A stretch of 64,000 bases of DNA from Pyxidicoccus xibeiensis (GTDB lineage Bacteria > Myxococcota > Myxococcia > Myxococcales > Myxococcaceae). Position 1 is the stretch's first letter, and every line of letters begins with the position of its first letter. Below, one piece after another: positions 7,768 through 16,497 of the stretch. Position numbers and translations under genes: made by a program. Under the pieces are notes generated by a model. The model did no database searches. It worked only from the letters and a program-made list of their open reading frames with translations, and was not told where the DNA came from. The stretch spans positions 372,001 to 436,000 of the forward strand of contig NZ_JAJVKV010000006.1 in the NCBI RefSeq assembly GCF_024198175.1, given 5' to 3'.

Positions 7768-8679
7768 TCAGTACCCGACCGGAGCGCCCTCGCCGTCACC
7801 GTCCGTGGGCCGATGCGCCGGCAGCGAGGACATGTCCCAGCGCTGCCCGGCCTCCCACGCCACGGCGCCCGACGTGCCCCAGCCCGTGCGCACCGCCTCG
7901 CGGCCCTCGAACTCCAGCCAGAAGACGGACTCCTGCGGCCGCGCCGCCTGGTCCAGGCAGGCAATGCGCGTGGCCGGCCGCCCCGGCCCCTCCAGCGTCA
8001 CCGCGAAGGCCATGTGCGAGTGGCCGCACAGCAGCCACTTGGGCTGCACCGCGTCCACCAGCCGCCGCGTCACCGGGTTGCCAATCCAGTACGAGGGCAG
8101 CGGCCGCGGCGGGGACGGGTTCTCCTCGCGCGCCCGCTGGACGATGCCTCGCGGCCACTCGTGCACCAGCATCAGGTCCACGTCCCGCAGCCCCGTCAGC
8201 CGCTCCACCTCCGCGGTGCGGAAGTAGCCCGCCTGCTTCACCGTATCCACCGTGGTGGGCCGCTTCAGCGGCTGCTCGATGAAGCGCGGTGCGTGGATGC
8301 CCGACAGGTACGCCACCTTCAGCCCGCGCAGCTCCCGCTCCCCCGCGCGGCCCAGGTACGTCACGTCCGGCGCCAGCTCGCCGCCCGCCTGCAAGTCGTG
8401 CAGGGCCTCGAAGTCCTCGTTGTTGCCGCCAATGAAGAAGAAGGGCCGCTTCACCCGGCGCAGCCCGTCCGCGTACTCCGCGAACTCCGCCGGCATGGTC
8501 CGCTTCGCCGCCTTGCGCCGGTGGTCGTTCGGCCGGCGGAAGGCCTCCACGTCCCCCACCGCCAGCACCAGGTCCACGCGGCGGCCACGCGCCTGCTCCA
8601 GCGCGTCCAGCCACGTCTCCACGCGGTGGAAGCGCCCGTGGATGTCTCCCACGGCGGCGACGAGTAGGGGTTCCGGCAT
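7768..8679 (-). CDS. Metallophosphoesterase resembling RNA lariat debranching enzyme (Dbr1)
   Basis: From the ATG at 8679 the protein has 303 residues with GDIHG (D12, H14), GDVEAF (D43), GGNNE (N86), LVHEWP (H173) and CGHSH (H220, H222). This is the complete metal-ligand set of calcineurin-like phosphoesterases. The lines between motifs match the eukaryotic Dbr1 N-terminal domain strikingly: 'GDVEAFRR', 'FFFIGGNNEDFEALH', 'GGELAPDVTYLGRAGERELR', 'LKVAYLSGI' and 'VDLMLVHEWPRGI'. The position of the usual GNH general-acid His is Asn (N87). Two upstream starts (8724, 8739) would overlap the candidate promoter, so 8679 is preferred. Bacteria lack spliceosomal lariats, so the true substrate (2'-5' linkages, branched or nucleotide phosphodiesters) is open. 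Confidence 0.8.
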   Translation of the reverse strand: MPEPLLVAAVGDIHGRFHRVETWLDALEQARGRRVDLVLAVGDVEAFRRPNDHRRKAAKRTMPAEFAEYADGLRRVKRPFFFIGGNNEDFEALHDLQAGGELAPDVTYLGRAGERELRGLKVAYLSGIHAPRFIEQPLKRPTTVDTVKQAGYFRTAEVERLTGLRDVDLMLVHEWPRGIVQRAREENPSPPRPLPSYWIGNPVTRRLVDAVQPKWLLCGHSHMAFAVTLEGPGRPATRIACLDQAARPQESVFWLEFEGREAVRTGWGTSGAVAWEAGQRWDMSSLPAHRPTDGDGEGAPVGY

Positions 8680-8725
8680 CTCACCCGGAAGGCTGCACGC
8701 CCCTCCCCCGCCGTGTCGAGCCATC

Positions 8726-8754
8726 TTTATCCCTGACAAGCCAATGCTTGACAG
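8726..8754 (-). promoter_or_regulatory. Candidate promoter of the Dbr1-like gene
   Basis: Read leftward, CTGTCA (8754-8749) and GATAAA (8731-8726) are separated by 17 bases, a moderate match to sigma-70 -35 and -10 boxes. The segment is embedded in a near-palindrome (CTGACAAGC / GCTTGACAG, one mismatch, on the plus strand at about 8733-8754). Transcription would begin near 8719, downstream of the alternative starts, supporting translation from 8679. Confidence 0.35.
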
Positions 8755-8795
8755 ATGTCAGGCTTCAGCCCGCCGCCCGCCCCCGCAAAACCGAA

Positions 8796-8828
8796 GGGGG
8801 CGCCCCGCCTCGCGGCGAGCACGCCCCC
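8796..8828 (-). terminator. Rho-independent terminator after the vWA lipoprotein gene
   Basis: GGGGGCG (8796-8802) pairs with CGCCCCC (8822-8828), and an inner CGCC/GGCG stem sits at 8806-8817. In the leftward direction the stem is followed by a T-containing tail (CTTCGGTTTTG). It lies 25 bases beyond the stop codon of the gene ending at 8853. Confidence 0.65.
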
Positions 8829-8852
8829 GGGTGAGTCCCCTCCCCGCTCAGG

Positions 8853-11798
8853 TCAGTTGCAGCCCAGCGGGTAGGTCACCTCCACCATGGAGCCGGGCGA
8901 GGGCGCCGAGGCCCGGTCGAAGAGGATGGAGTTGGTCCCCGCGTCGTACTCCCAGCCGGACGTCACCGGCACGCCGTCCACCGCGACGACAATCCGCGTG
9001 GTGTCCGCGGGCTCCTCGGACAGCGGGAACTTGCGGTTGGGGCCGAAGGCGCTGTTGGACAGCTTCTCCAGGGACGCGGCCCAGTTGGGCGTGCAGATGC
9101 TCTCCACCGAGCCGCCCGTGGACTGGGCCAGCTGGATGTAGCGGTTGCCGGAGCTGCTGGACGTGGGGCAGGTGCCCAGGTCCGCGGGCCCGACGATGGC
9201 GTTGATGCTCAGCTTGGACTTGTCGTTGCCCTTGAGCGCCAGGAAGTACGTCTCGTAGAAGGACACCGGCTGCGAGCTGAAGTCCTCCTCGTCCGACAGG
9301 AAGATGATGGCCAGCTTCGCCTCCTCGCGCAGGAAGCCGCCGTTGCCGTCGCTGGCCTGCGGGGTGCGCGGGTCATCCACGTTGTAGAGCAGCGGGTCGG
9401 ACAGCGCGCGGTGGGCCGCGTCCAGGCCCTGCTCGTTCCAGTGGCACACGCCCACCCGGGTGTTGCTGGCGAAGACGCTCGCCGCGTTGGGCGTGGCCGG
9501 GGTGATGATGCGCGGCCGGGAGCCGTCCACCGGGAACAGGCGCCCATTCTCTCCGCCCTGCGAGCCGCCCGGGCACTCGGACCAGCCGCCCGGAGACGGG
9601 TCCAGGCCCGTGGTGGTGACGCCGATGCGGTAGTCCACCGACGCCTGGTTGGCCGCGCTCAGGAAGGCCGCGAAGTTCTGCCCCAGGCTCTGCTGCTCCT
9701 CCATCATGGAGCCCGAGTTGTCCACCACGAACAGCACGTCCACCTTGGCCTCGGACTCCTGGAAGAAGCGGTCCGTCTGCTCCGCCTTCGTCACGCCCCG
9801 GCCCACCAGGCCCGCCGTGTACTCGGAGCCGTCCGCCAGCGTGAAGCGCAGCGCCGCCGCGTCGTCCCCGTCGTCCACCGGCGTGTAGCTGGCGGACAGC
9901 CGCACCTTGGAGCCCGGCAGGATTGCCACCGGGAACGCGTCCGAGCTGGTGACGGCGAACTCCGTGTCCTCCTGCTCCAGCGCCATGCCGGACACCGTCA
10001 CCGGGCCCACGCAGTCGTTGACGGCGATGAGCTCCCGCGTGCGGGGGCCGCACGACAGCTTGGCGATGCCGAAGTCCACCGTGGTGGGCTGCACCGCGAA
10101 GCAGCCCTTCACGCCCTCACCCGACACGGACACCAGCGGGTGGCCCGCGGTGGGGTGGTTCACCCAGGCCTCGGCCAGGCCCGAGTGCGCGCCCTCCAGC
10201 TCCGGCTTGAAGCTCACCACCAGCGTCGCCTTCTTCCCGGGCTCCAGCACCGCGTTGGGCACCGGGGTGGCCGAGAAGGCCGCGTCCGAGGCGGGCGACA
10301 GCTGCATGGAGGCCAGGTAGCACGCCTCCGTGCCCACGTTGCGCACCGACACGCCCAGCGCCACCGAGGCGCCCACCGGCACCTTCCCGAAGGACAGCTG
10401 CGGCGGCACCAGGTACTGGCAGGGCTTGAAGGCGCGGCCCTCGCCCGACAGCACCACGCCTTCCGTCGAGGTCGCCCCGCCGGCGCGCACCGTCACCGCG
10501 AGCTGCCCGGCGCTCGAGTCCTTCAGGCCGACGCGCGGGCTGAAGGTGACGCCGATGAAGGCGGACTGCCCCGCCGGCACCGTCACGCTCGCGGGCGCCT
10601 GCGCCAGGGTGAAGTAGCCGCCGGCCAGCGTGTCCAGCTGCAGGTTGTTCACCAGCACCGCGTCCCGGCAGCGGTTGAGCACCTGCACCTGGCGCGTGCC
10701 CGTCATGCCCTCCGCCACCACGCCGAAGTCCAGCTTCTTCGGGAGCACCGTGACACACGAGGTGCCGCCCTCACCGGCCAGCGACACCTTGGGGCCGGGC
10801 GCCGTCGTGCCCTGCTCGCGCACGCCCAGCTCCACCCGGCCGTCCCGCGCGCGGCCCAGCACCGCCGGCGTGAAGGCCACGCGCAGCTCCACCGCCGCGC
10901 CCGCCGCCAGCACGCCATTCGCCATCGTCGGCGCGCTCACCACCTTGTAGACGCCGCCCGGGTTGTCCAGCAGCTGCGCCCCCGACCAGGCCAGCGGCTC
11001 CGTGCCCTGGTTGCGCACGGTGATGGACTGCTCCGCGGTGGCCCCCAGCGCCACGCGCCCGAAGTCCACGCGCAGCGGGGTGATTTCCAGCTTCGACGCC
11101 ACGCCCATGCCGTGCAGCGGAATCACCACCGGCTCGCAGCCGTCGCAGCGCACCAGGTGCAGCGCGGCCTCGGCCGAGCCCAGGCGCTTGGGCCCGTAGG
11201 CCACCGGCACCACCCGCTCCTCGCCCGGCGCCAGCGTGGAGGACTGGCCCACCCCCGCGGTGAACTGGTCCGCGTCCGTGCCATGGAGCGACATCACCAG
11301 CGGGCTCTCCACGTCGGACGGGTTGCGCACCGTCACCTCGCGCATCTCCACCAGGCCCATGGGCACGTTGCCGAAGTCGAGCGCCGTCTCCGGCACCTCG
11401 ACGAAGGCCTTCACGCCCCGGCCGGACACGGGCACCTCGCCGCTCGACTCCGAGTCGGTGAGGATCTCCACCATGCCCTGCACCACGCCCTCCACCTGGG
11501 GCGTGAAGTGGACTTCAATCTCCTGCTCGCCACCCGCCGACAGGGTGAAGGGCTCGAAGGGGGGAATCTCCACGTTGGGCACGCTGGAGACGGCGCCCTC
11601 CACGCGGTACGACGCGCGGCCGCCGTTGGCGAGCTTCAGCTTGAACGTCTTGGTGCGTCCCAGCGCCGCGGGGCCGAACTCAATCACTTCCGGGCGGACC
11701 AGGAAGGCGCTGTTCGCCTTCTGGGACGACGGCCGCTCGCACCCCACCGCCACCACCACCGCCGCCGCCACCCACGCCACCCACAGAGCCCTTCGCAT
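8853..11798 (-). CDS. Large choice-of-anchor lipoprotein with von Willebrand A domain
   Basis: This protein has 981 residues from the ATG at 11798, which is preceded by GGGGAGGA. The N-terminus MRRALWVAWVAAAVVVAVGC is a lipoprotein signal with lipobox AVGC. Residues from about 30 to 690 hold at least six ASPM/SPD-2/Hydin-like immunoglobulin repeats, recognised by recurring 'LDFG.V..G....(R/Q)V.V.N' and 'AFTP...G....' patterns. Then 'KVDVLFVVDNSGSMMEEQQS' gives the vWA MIDAS motif DxSxS. Near the end 'IIFLSDEEDFSS' is typical of myxobacterial vWA proteins. It is likely an outer-membrane lipoprotein acting in adhesion or assembly at the surface. The architecture is widespread in Myxococcota and functionally uncharacterised. 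A clear terminator follows. Confidence 0.85.
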   Translation of the reverse strand: MRRALWVAWVAAAVVVAVGCERPSSQKANSAFLVRPEVIEFGPAALGRTKTFKLKLANGGRASYRVEGAVSSVPNVEIPPFEPFTLSAGGEQEIEVHFTPQVEGVVQGMVEILTDSESSGEVPVSGRGVKAFVEVPETALDFGNVPMGLVEMREVTVRNPSDVESPLVMSLHGTDADQFTAGVGQSSTLAPGEERVVPVAYGPKRLGSAEAALHLVRCDGCEPVVIPLHGMGVASKLEITPLRVDFGRVALGATAEQSITVRNQGTEPLAWSGAQLLDNPGGVYKVVSAPTMANGVLAAGAAVELRVAFTPAVLGRARDGRVELGVREQGTTAPGPKVSLAGEGGTSCVTVLPKKLDFGVVAEGMTGTRQVQVLNRCRDAVLVNNLQLDTLAGGYFTLAQAPASVTVPAGQSAFIGVTFSPRVGLKDSSAGQLAVTVRAGGATSTEGVVLSGEGRAFKPCQYLVPPQLSFGKVPVGASVALGVSVRNVGTEACYLASMQLSPASDAAFSATPVPNAVLEPGKKATLVVSFKPELEGAHSGLAEAWVNHPTAGHPLVSVSGEGVKGCFAVQPTTVDFGIAKLSCGPRTRELIAVNDCVGPVTVSGMALEQEDTEFAVTSSDAFPVAILPGSKVRLSASYTPVDDGDDAAALRFTLADGSEYTAGLVGRGVTKAEQTDRFFQESEAKVDVLFVVDNSGSMMEEQQSLGQNFAAFLSAANQASVDYRIGVTTTGLDPSPGGWSECPGGSQGGENGRLFPVDGSRPRIITPATPNAASVFASNTRVGVCHWNEQGLDAAHRALSDPLLYNVDDPRTPQASDGNGGFLREEAKLAIIFLSDEEDFSSQPVSFYETYFLALKGNDKSKLSINAIVGPADLGTCPTSSSSGNRYIQLAQSTGGSVESICTPNWAASLEKLSNSAFGPNRKFPLSEEPADTTRIVVAVDGVPVTSGWEYDAGTNSILFDRASAPSPGSMVEVTYPLGCN

Positions 11799-12087
11799 AA
11801 CGTCCTCCCCACCACGCCCTGGGACCACGAATTCCGCGCCGCAGTGATCCGCGGCTCCGGCGGGGGGCCCACTGCAACCCGGGTGCCCACGCTGCTCAGG
11901 GGGAAGACGTCGGCAGGCCGACGTGGCAAACCTCTGGCCTCCATGGGAATTGCCCCCCACAGCGCGTGGAAGAACATTTCCCATCCGGGCTGAACGACTG
12001 GAATTTCTTCAGGAAGCGCCGGTACTACACGGAGGCCCTGGACGGCTGGGTGGGGCAGGCGGGTTCCACGCCCTGTCCGAAGCCGCT

Positions 12088-12993
12088 TCAGGCCGCCGGG
12101 CGCGACTCGGGGGCCAACAGCCGCCCCACCACGCCGGTGCCCCACAGCACGCCGGCCACGCACACCAGCGCGCCGGTGACGGCCAGCGGTGACACGGCCT
12201 CGCCCAGCAGCAGCGCGCCCATCAGCCACGAGAAGGCCGGCGTCAGCTGCGTGGCCACGCCGCCCGCCACGGCGGTGACGTAGCCGAAGGCATAGGTGAA
12301 CGTCATCTGCGCCACCACCGACGTGAGCCCCACGCCCAGGAGCGGCAGCACCACGTCCCACCCCAGGGGCCGCCAGTCCTGCAGCGCGAAGGGCAGGCTG
12401 AACAGGAGGCCGAAGAGACAGAAGGAGAAGAAGACGGTGGCCGAGTCCGTGTCGTGCCGCAGCGCGCGCACCACCACCACCGCCGCGCCGCCCAGCACCG
12501 CGGAGCCCATGCCCGCCCACGCGCCCAGGCCCAGCGTCAGCGAGGCGCCGCTGCCCTGCATCGTGCTCCACATCACCAGGCCCGCGCCCAGCGTGGTGAG
12601 CACCAGCCCGGCCAGCAGCGGCCCCGTCACGCGCTCCTTGAGGAACAGCCAGCCGATGATGGCCGAGTAGATGGGCCAGCACGCGTTGAGCAGCACCGCC
12701 GGCCCCACCGTCATCCGGTCGATGGCGATGAAGTACAGGTAGACGGCCGCGCCGCCGAAGATGCCGCGCAGCGCCCACAGCGAGAAGCGCCCGTAGCGCG
12801 GCTTGCGCCCCAGCAGCGGGTAGTAGGCCGCCAGGAAGAGCAGGCCGATGACGAAGCGGCCGGACGCCACCTGCCCGGGAGACAGGCGCCCGGACAGCAG
12901 CCGGGTGCACAGCGCCATCACCGCGAAGAGGAAGCTCGAGAAGACCAGCAGCGGGACGCCGCGGTAGCGCTCGGGGAGGACCCAGCCATTCAT
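12088..12993 (-). CDS. EamA/DMT-family transporter
   Basis: About 301 residues from the ATG at 12993; a GTG at 13005 is an equally plausible start, with GGTAGG just before it. Ten hydrophobic segments form two EamA halves. The first half contains 'ASGRFVIGLLFLAAYYPLLG' and 'AIDRMTVGPAVLLNACWPIY', ending 'FLKERVTG'. The second contains 'TFTYAFGYVTAVAGGVATQL' and 'PAFSWLMGALLLGEAVSPL'. The repeated 'P.....L....L.E' pattern is the family hallmark. It is an inner-membrane exporter of metabolites such as amino acids or nucleosides; substrate cannot be assigned. The upstream side faces the uvrA promoter region. Confidence 0.9.
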   Translation of the reverse strand: MNGWVLPERYRGVPLLVFSSFLFAVMALCTRLLSGRLSPGQVASGRFVIGLLFLAAYYPLLGRKPRYGRFSLWALRGIFGGAAVYLYFIAIDRMTVGPAVLLNACWPIYSAIIGWLFLKERVTGPLLAGLVLTTLGAGLVMWSTMQGSGASLTLGLGAWAGMGSAVLGGAAVVVVRALRHDTDSATVFFSFCLFGLLFSLPFALQDWRPLGWDVVLPLLGVGLTSVVAQMTFTYAFGYVTAVAGGVATQLTPAFSWLMGALLLGEAVSPLAVTGALVCVAGVLWGTGVVGRLLAPESRPAA

Positions 12994-13165
12994 GGAGGGC
13001 CGCACCCTACCGGAAAACCCGCGGGGCCCCAGCGCCTCCGCGCCCGCCCGCCTGCTTGGCGGCCAATGTGGGATTCGCGGCGCAACCCGGTGCGTTCCCT
13101 TTCATCTCCTCCGACGGTCTCAGTTTCCTCGCACCGGAACACCCATTCAGTGTAGATCGCCCGCC

Positions 13166-16066
13166 ATGTCCGAGCCCGACGTCATCTCCCTCCGAGGCGC
13201 CAAGGAGCACAACCTCAAGAACGTCTCCCTGGACATCCCCAAGAAGAAGCTCGTCGTCTTCACCGGCGTGTCCGGCTCCGGCAAGAGCTCGCTCGCCTTC
13301 GACACGCTCTACGCGGAGGGTCAGCGCCGCTACGTGGAGAGCCTCTCCGCCTACGCCCGGCAGTTCCTGGGGCAGATGGAGAAGCCGAAGTACGACACCA
13401 TTCGAGGGCTGTCCCCCACCATCTCCATCGAGCAGAAGGCGGCCAGCAACAACCCGCGCTCGACGGTGGGCACCGTCACCGAGGTGCACGACTACCTGCG
13501 CGTGCTCTACGCCTCCATCGGCGTGCAGCACTGCCCCAACTGCGGCGTGAAGGTGGGCAAGCAGAGCGCGCAGCAGATTGTCGACGAAATCCTCAAGGCC
13601 CCCGCGGGCACCAAGCTCCAGGTGCTGGCGCCGCTGGTCACCAACCGCAAGGGCGAGCACAAGGACTTGCTGGCCGAGGCGCAGAAGCGCGGCTTCTCCC
13701 GCGCGCGCATCGACGGCGTGCTCAAGAGCCTGGAGGAGCGCATCGAGCTGGACAAGAAGTCCAAGCATGACATCGCGCTCGTCATCGACCGGCTGGTGCT
13801 CAAGCCGGATTTGAAGACGCGCCTCACCGACTCCGTGGAGACGGCGCTGCGCGAGGGCAAGGGCACCCTCATCGTCACCGACGAGAAGGGCACCCCCGCC
13901 TCGGACCGCGTGATGTCCGAGCTGAATGCCTGCGCCAAGTGCGGTCTGTCCTTCGGCGAGCTGACGCCCGCGTCCTTCTCCTTCAACAACCCGCTGGGCA
14001 TGTGCACGGACTGCAACGGCCTGGGCACCAAGCCGGAGATGGACCCGGACCTCATCGTCCCGGACAAGTCCCGCACCATCCGCGACGGCGCAATCGAGCC
14101 ATGGGCCAGCGGGATGAACCGCGGCGAGGGCTGGACGGCGGACTTCGTGGAGAGCCTGGCCAAGGCGTTCAAGATTGATTTGGACGTGCCCTACGCGAAG
14201 CTGTCCAAGCGCGAGCAGCAGACGCTGATGCACGGCTCGAGCGGCAAGAGCTTCACCGTCGAGTGGGGCGAGGGCGGCCAGTACAAGATGGAGTGGGAGG
14301 GCCTGGTCGAGCGGCTGATGCGCAACTTCAAGACCACGACGTCCGAGGCGCGCCGGGCCGAGCTGCAGAAGTACTTCAGCGACAAGCCCTGCCCCGCGTG
14401 CAAGGGCGAGCGCCTGAAGCCGGAGAGCCGCGCGGTGAAGGTGCACGGGAAGACCATCGTCGACCTGAGCCGGCTGACCATCTCCGACGCGCTGGGCTTT
14501 TTGGGCGCCATGGGGCTGTCGGCGCACGAGCGGAAGATTGCCACCGAGCTCCTGAAGGAGATTCGCAGCCGCCTGTCCTTCCTGGTGGACGTGGGGCTGG
14601 GCTACCTGATGCTGGACCGCACCGCGTCCACGCTGTCCGGCGGCGAGAGCCAGCGCATCCGCCTGGCGTCGCAGATGGGCAGCGAGCTGACGGGCGTCAT
14701 CTACATCCTGGACGAGCCCTCCATCGGCCTGCACCAGCGCGACAACGGCAAGCTGCTGGCCACGCTCAAGCGCCTGAGGGATTTGGGCAACTCCGTCATC
14801 GTCGTGGAGCACGACGAGGAGACGATGGAGGAGGCGGACTGGCTGGTGGACTTCGGGCCGGGCGCGGGCGAGCTGGGCGGCCAGGTGGTGGCCCAGGGCA
14901 CGCCGGCGCAGGTGATGGCCAACGAGGCGAGCCAGACGGGCGCGTACCTCTCCGGGCGCAAGGAAATCGAGGTGCCCGAGCAGCGCCGCAAGCCGGACCC
15001 CAAGCGCAAGCTGGTCATCCAGGGCGCGCAGGAGAACAACCTGAAGAACGTGGACGCGGAGATTCCCCTGGGAGTCTTCAGCGCGATTACGGGCGTGTCC
15101 GGCGCGGGCAAGTCCACGCTCATCAACGAAATCCTCTACCCCGCCCTGGCGCGGCACCTCTACGAGAGCCGCGAGTCGCCCGGCAAGCACAAGTCCATCC
15201 AGGGCTTCGAGCACCTGGACAAGGTCATCGACATCGACCAGCGCCCCATCGGCCGCACCCCGCGCAGCAACCCGGCCACGTACACCAAGCTGTTCGACAA
15301 CATCCGGGACGTGTTCGCCATGACGCCCGAGGCGCGCGCCTTCGGCTACGGGCCGGGCCGCTTCAGCTTCAACATCAAGGGCGGCCGCTGCGAGTCATGC
15401 GAGGGCGACGGCGTGAAGCTGGTGGAGATGCACTTCCTGGCGGACGTGTACGTGCCCTGCGAGGTGTGCAACGGCAAGCGCTTCAACGAGGCCACGCTGC
15501 GGGTGCGCTACAAGGGGAAGAACATCGCCGAGGTGCTCGACATGAGCGTGCGCGAGGCGATGGAGCACTTCGGCGCGCACCGCGACATCATGCGCGTGCT
15601 GCAGACGCTGCATGACGTGGGCCTGAGCTACATCCGCCTGGGCCAGCCCTCCCCCACCCTGTCCGGCGGCGAGGCCCAGCGCATCAAGCTGGCGCGCGAA
15701 CTGGCCCGGGTGGCCACCGGCCGCACCCTCTACATCCTCGACGAGCCCACCACCGGCCTGCACTTCGAGGACATCCGCAAGCTCTTGTCCGTGCTCAACC
15801 GGCTGGTGGAGGCGGGCAACAGCGTGCTCGTCATCGAGCACAACCTGGACGTCATCAAGAGCGCGGACTGGCTCATCGACCTGGGGCCCGAGGGCGGCGC
15901 CAATGGCGGCCGGATTCTCGCCACCGGCACGCCCGAGGAGGTCGCCCAGGTGGAGGGCAGCCACACCGCGCGCTACCTCGCACACGTGCTGAGCAAGTCG
16001 CGGCGCGCCCGCGTGGGCAAGCGCGTGGACGGCCCGACACCGGTGCTCCAGGGCGCGGTGGGCTGA
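13166..16066 (+). CDS. uvrA: UvrABC excinuclease subunit A
   Basis: A full-length 966-residue UvrA starting [20 protein letters not shown]. It contains two ABC ATPase modules: Walker A '[12 protein letters not shown]' and '[12 protein letters not shown]', signatures '[13 protein letters not shown]' and '[13 protein letters not shown]', and Walker B '[10 protein letters not shown]' and '[10 protein letters not shown]'. Zinc-binding cysteine clusters include CPNC near residue 120, '[13 protein letters not shown]...CTDC', CPAC, and the C-terminal 'CESCEGDG...CEVCNGKRF' finger that contacts damaged DNA. The protein locates bulky DNA lesions with UvrB in nucleotide excision repair. No uvrB or uvrC is nearby. 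A strong hairpin follows the stop codon, so it appears monocistronic. Confidence 0.97.
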   Translation: MSEPDVISLRGAKEHNLKNVSLDIPKKKLVVFTGVSGSGKSSLAFDTLYAEGQRRYVESLSAYARQFLGQMEKPKYDTIRGLSPTISIEQKAASNNPRSTVGTVTEVHDYLRVLYASIGVQHCPNCGVKVGKQSAQQIVDEILKAPAGTKLQVLAPLVTNRKGEHKDLLAEAQKRGFSRARIDGVLKSLEERIELDKKSKHDIALVIDRLVLKPDLKTRLTDSVETALREGKGTLIVTDEKGTPASDRVMSELNACAKCGLSFGELTPASFSFNNPLGMCTDCNGLGTKPEMDPDLIVPDKSRTIRDGAIEPWASGMNRGEGWTADFVESLAKAFKIDLDVPYAKLSKREQQTLMHGSSGKSFTVEWGEGGQYKMEWEGLVERLMRNFKTTTSEARRAELQKYFSDKPCPACKGERLKPESRAVKVHGKTIVDLSRLTISDALGFLGAMGLSAHERKIATELLKEIRSRLSFLVDVGLGYLMLDRTASTLSGGESQRIRLASQMGSELTGVIYILDEPSIGLHQRDNGKLLATLKRLRDLGNSVIVVEHDEETMEEADWLVDFGPGAGELGGQVVAQGTPAQVMANEASQTGAYLSGRKEIEVPEQRRKPDPKRKLVIQGAQENNLKNVDAEIPLGVFSAITGVSGAGKSTLINEILYPALARHLYESRESPGKHKSIQGFEHLDKVIDIDQRPIGRTPRSNPATYTKLFDNIRDVFAMTPEARAFGYGPGRFSFNIKGGRCESCEGDGVKLVEMHFLADVYVPCEVCNGKRFNEATLRVRYKGKNIAEVLDMSVREAMEHFGAHRDIMRVLQTLHDVGLSYIRLGQPSPTLSGGEAQRIKLARELARVATGRTLYILDEPTTGLHFEDIRKLLSVLNRLVEAGNSVLVIEHNLDVIKSADWLIDLGPEGGANGGRILATGTPEEVAQVEGSHTARYLAHVLSKSRRARVGKRVDGPTPVLQGAVG

Positions 16067-16109
16067 CGCAGTCGCTCCAGGCCGCGCGAGCCGGCCCGTG
16101 ACATGGAGC

Positions 16110-16146
16110 GGGGGGCGGGGGTGCCTTCATTCACCCCCAACCCCCC
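16110..16146 (+). terminator. GC-rich hairpin downstream of uvrA
   Basis: GGGGGG-C-GGGGGTG (16110-16123) pairs with CACCCCC-AA-CCCCCC (16132-16146) around the loop CCTTCATT, making a 13-base-pair stem with one small internal bulge. It begins 44 bases after the uvrA stop. There is no T-tract on either strand, so termination strength is uncertain. Confidence 0.5.
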
Positions 16147-16214
16147 GTCCACCTTGGAGGAAAGGCGTCACGGGAGGGGTGTGGTTCGCGAAGTGAGCCG
16201 GTACCGCACGAGCC

Positions 16215-16242
16215 ATGATAGGGATGTGACAATCCCTGTCAA
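16215..16242 (-). promoter_or_regulatory. 26-base palindrome overlapping a leftward sigma-70-like promoter
   Basis: TGATAGGGAT (16216-16225) and ATCCCTGTCA (16232-16241) are inverted repeats with one mismatch around a 6-base spacer. On the minus strand the same bases read TTGACA (16242-16237), 16 bases, then TATCAT (16220-16215), a good -35/-10 pair. The palindrome therefore exactly covers a promoter pointing toward the uvrA 3' end, where no gene is evident. A repressed small RNA or antisense transcript ending near 16110 is one reading; an operator for the POT gene is another. Confidence 0.45.
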
Positions 16243-16497
16243 ACCTGTGCTCACTGATTAAATTGTATCATCAAAGAGCGCTCCCACCGGAATGCCGTGC
16301 CCAGGCGGGCCGGACAATTCCGGTGCAGGTGCGTTGGGCGGAGCAGCGCCCGGGTGAGTCGCTGGAAGGCTGGGGACCGGCGCGCGGCGCCCGCGAAGGC
16401 GGAGGGACGGGTGGAGTCCGGCCGGGGCGTTGGGTAGGGTTCCGATTCCTGTTTTCTTGGAGCCCCCACCTTTCGCCACGAGGGAGCACCCCGTCGC

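Larger units (their letters stand above)
16067..16497. other. 431-base intergenic region between uvrA and the POT gene
   Basis: I find no convincing protein-coding gene here. It holds the uvrA hairpin, a 26-base interrupted palindrome over a leftward promoter, and a short A+T-rich patch (16255-16275, ATTAAATTGTATCAT) that stands out in this G+C-rich genome and may belong to the promoter of the POT gene. The last 150 bases before 16498 are G+C-rich leader without recognisable structure. Confidence 0.5.

Noticed and set aside
16160-16196. A five-codon leader peptide (GTG TGG TTC GCG AAG TGA) upstream of the POT gene
   Set aside because: It starts only a base after a purine-rich stretch and there is no attenuator-like structure. 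It is too short to support.
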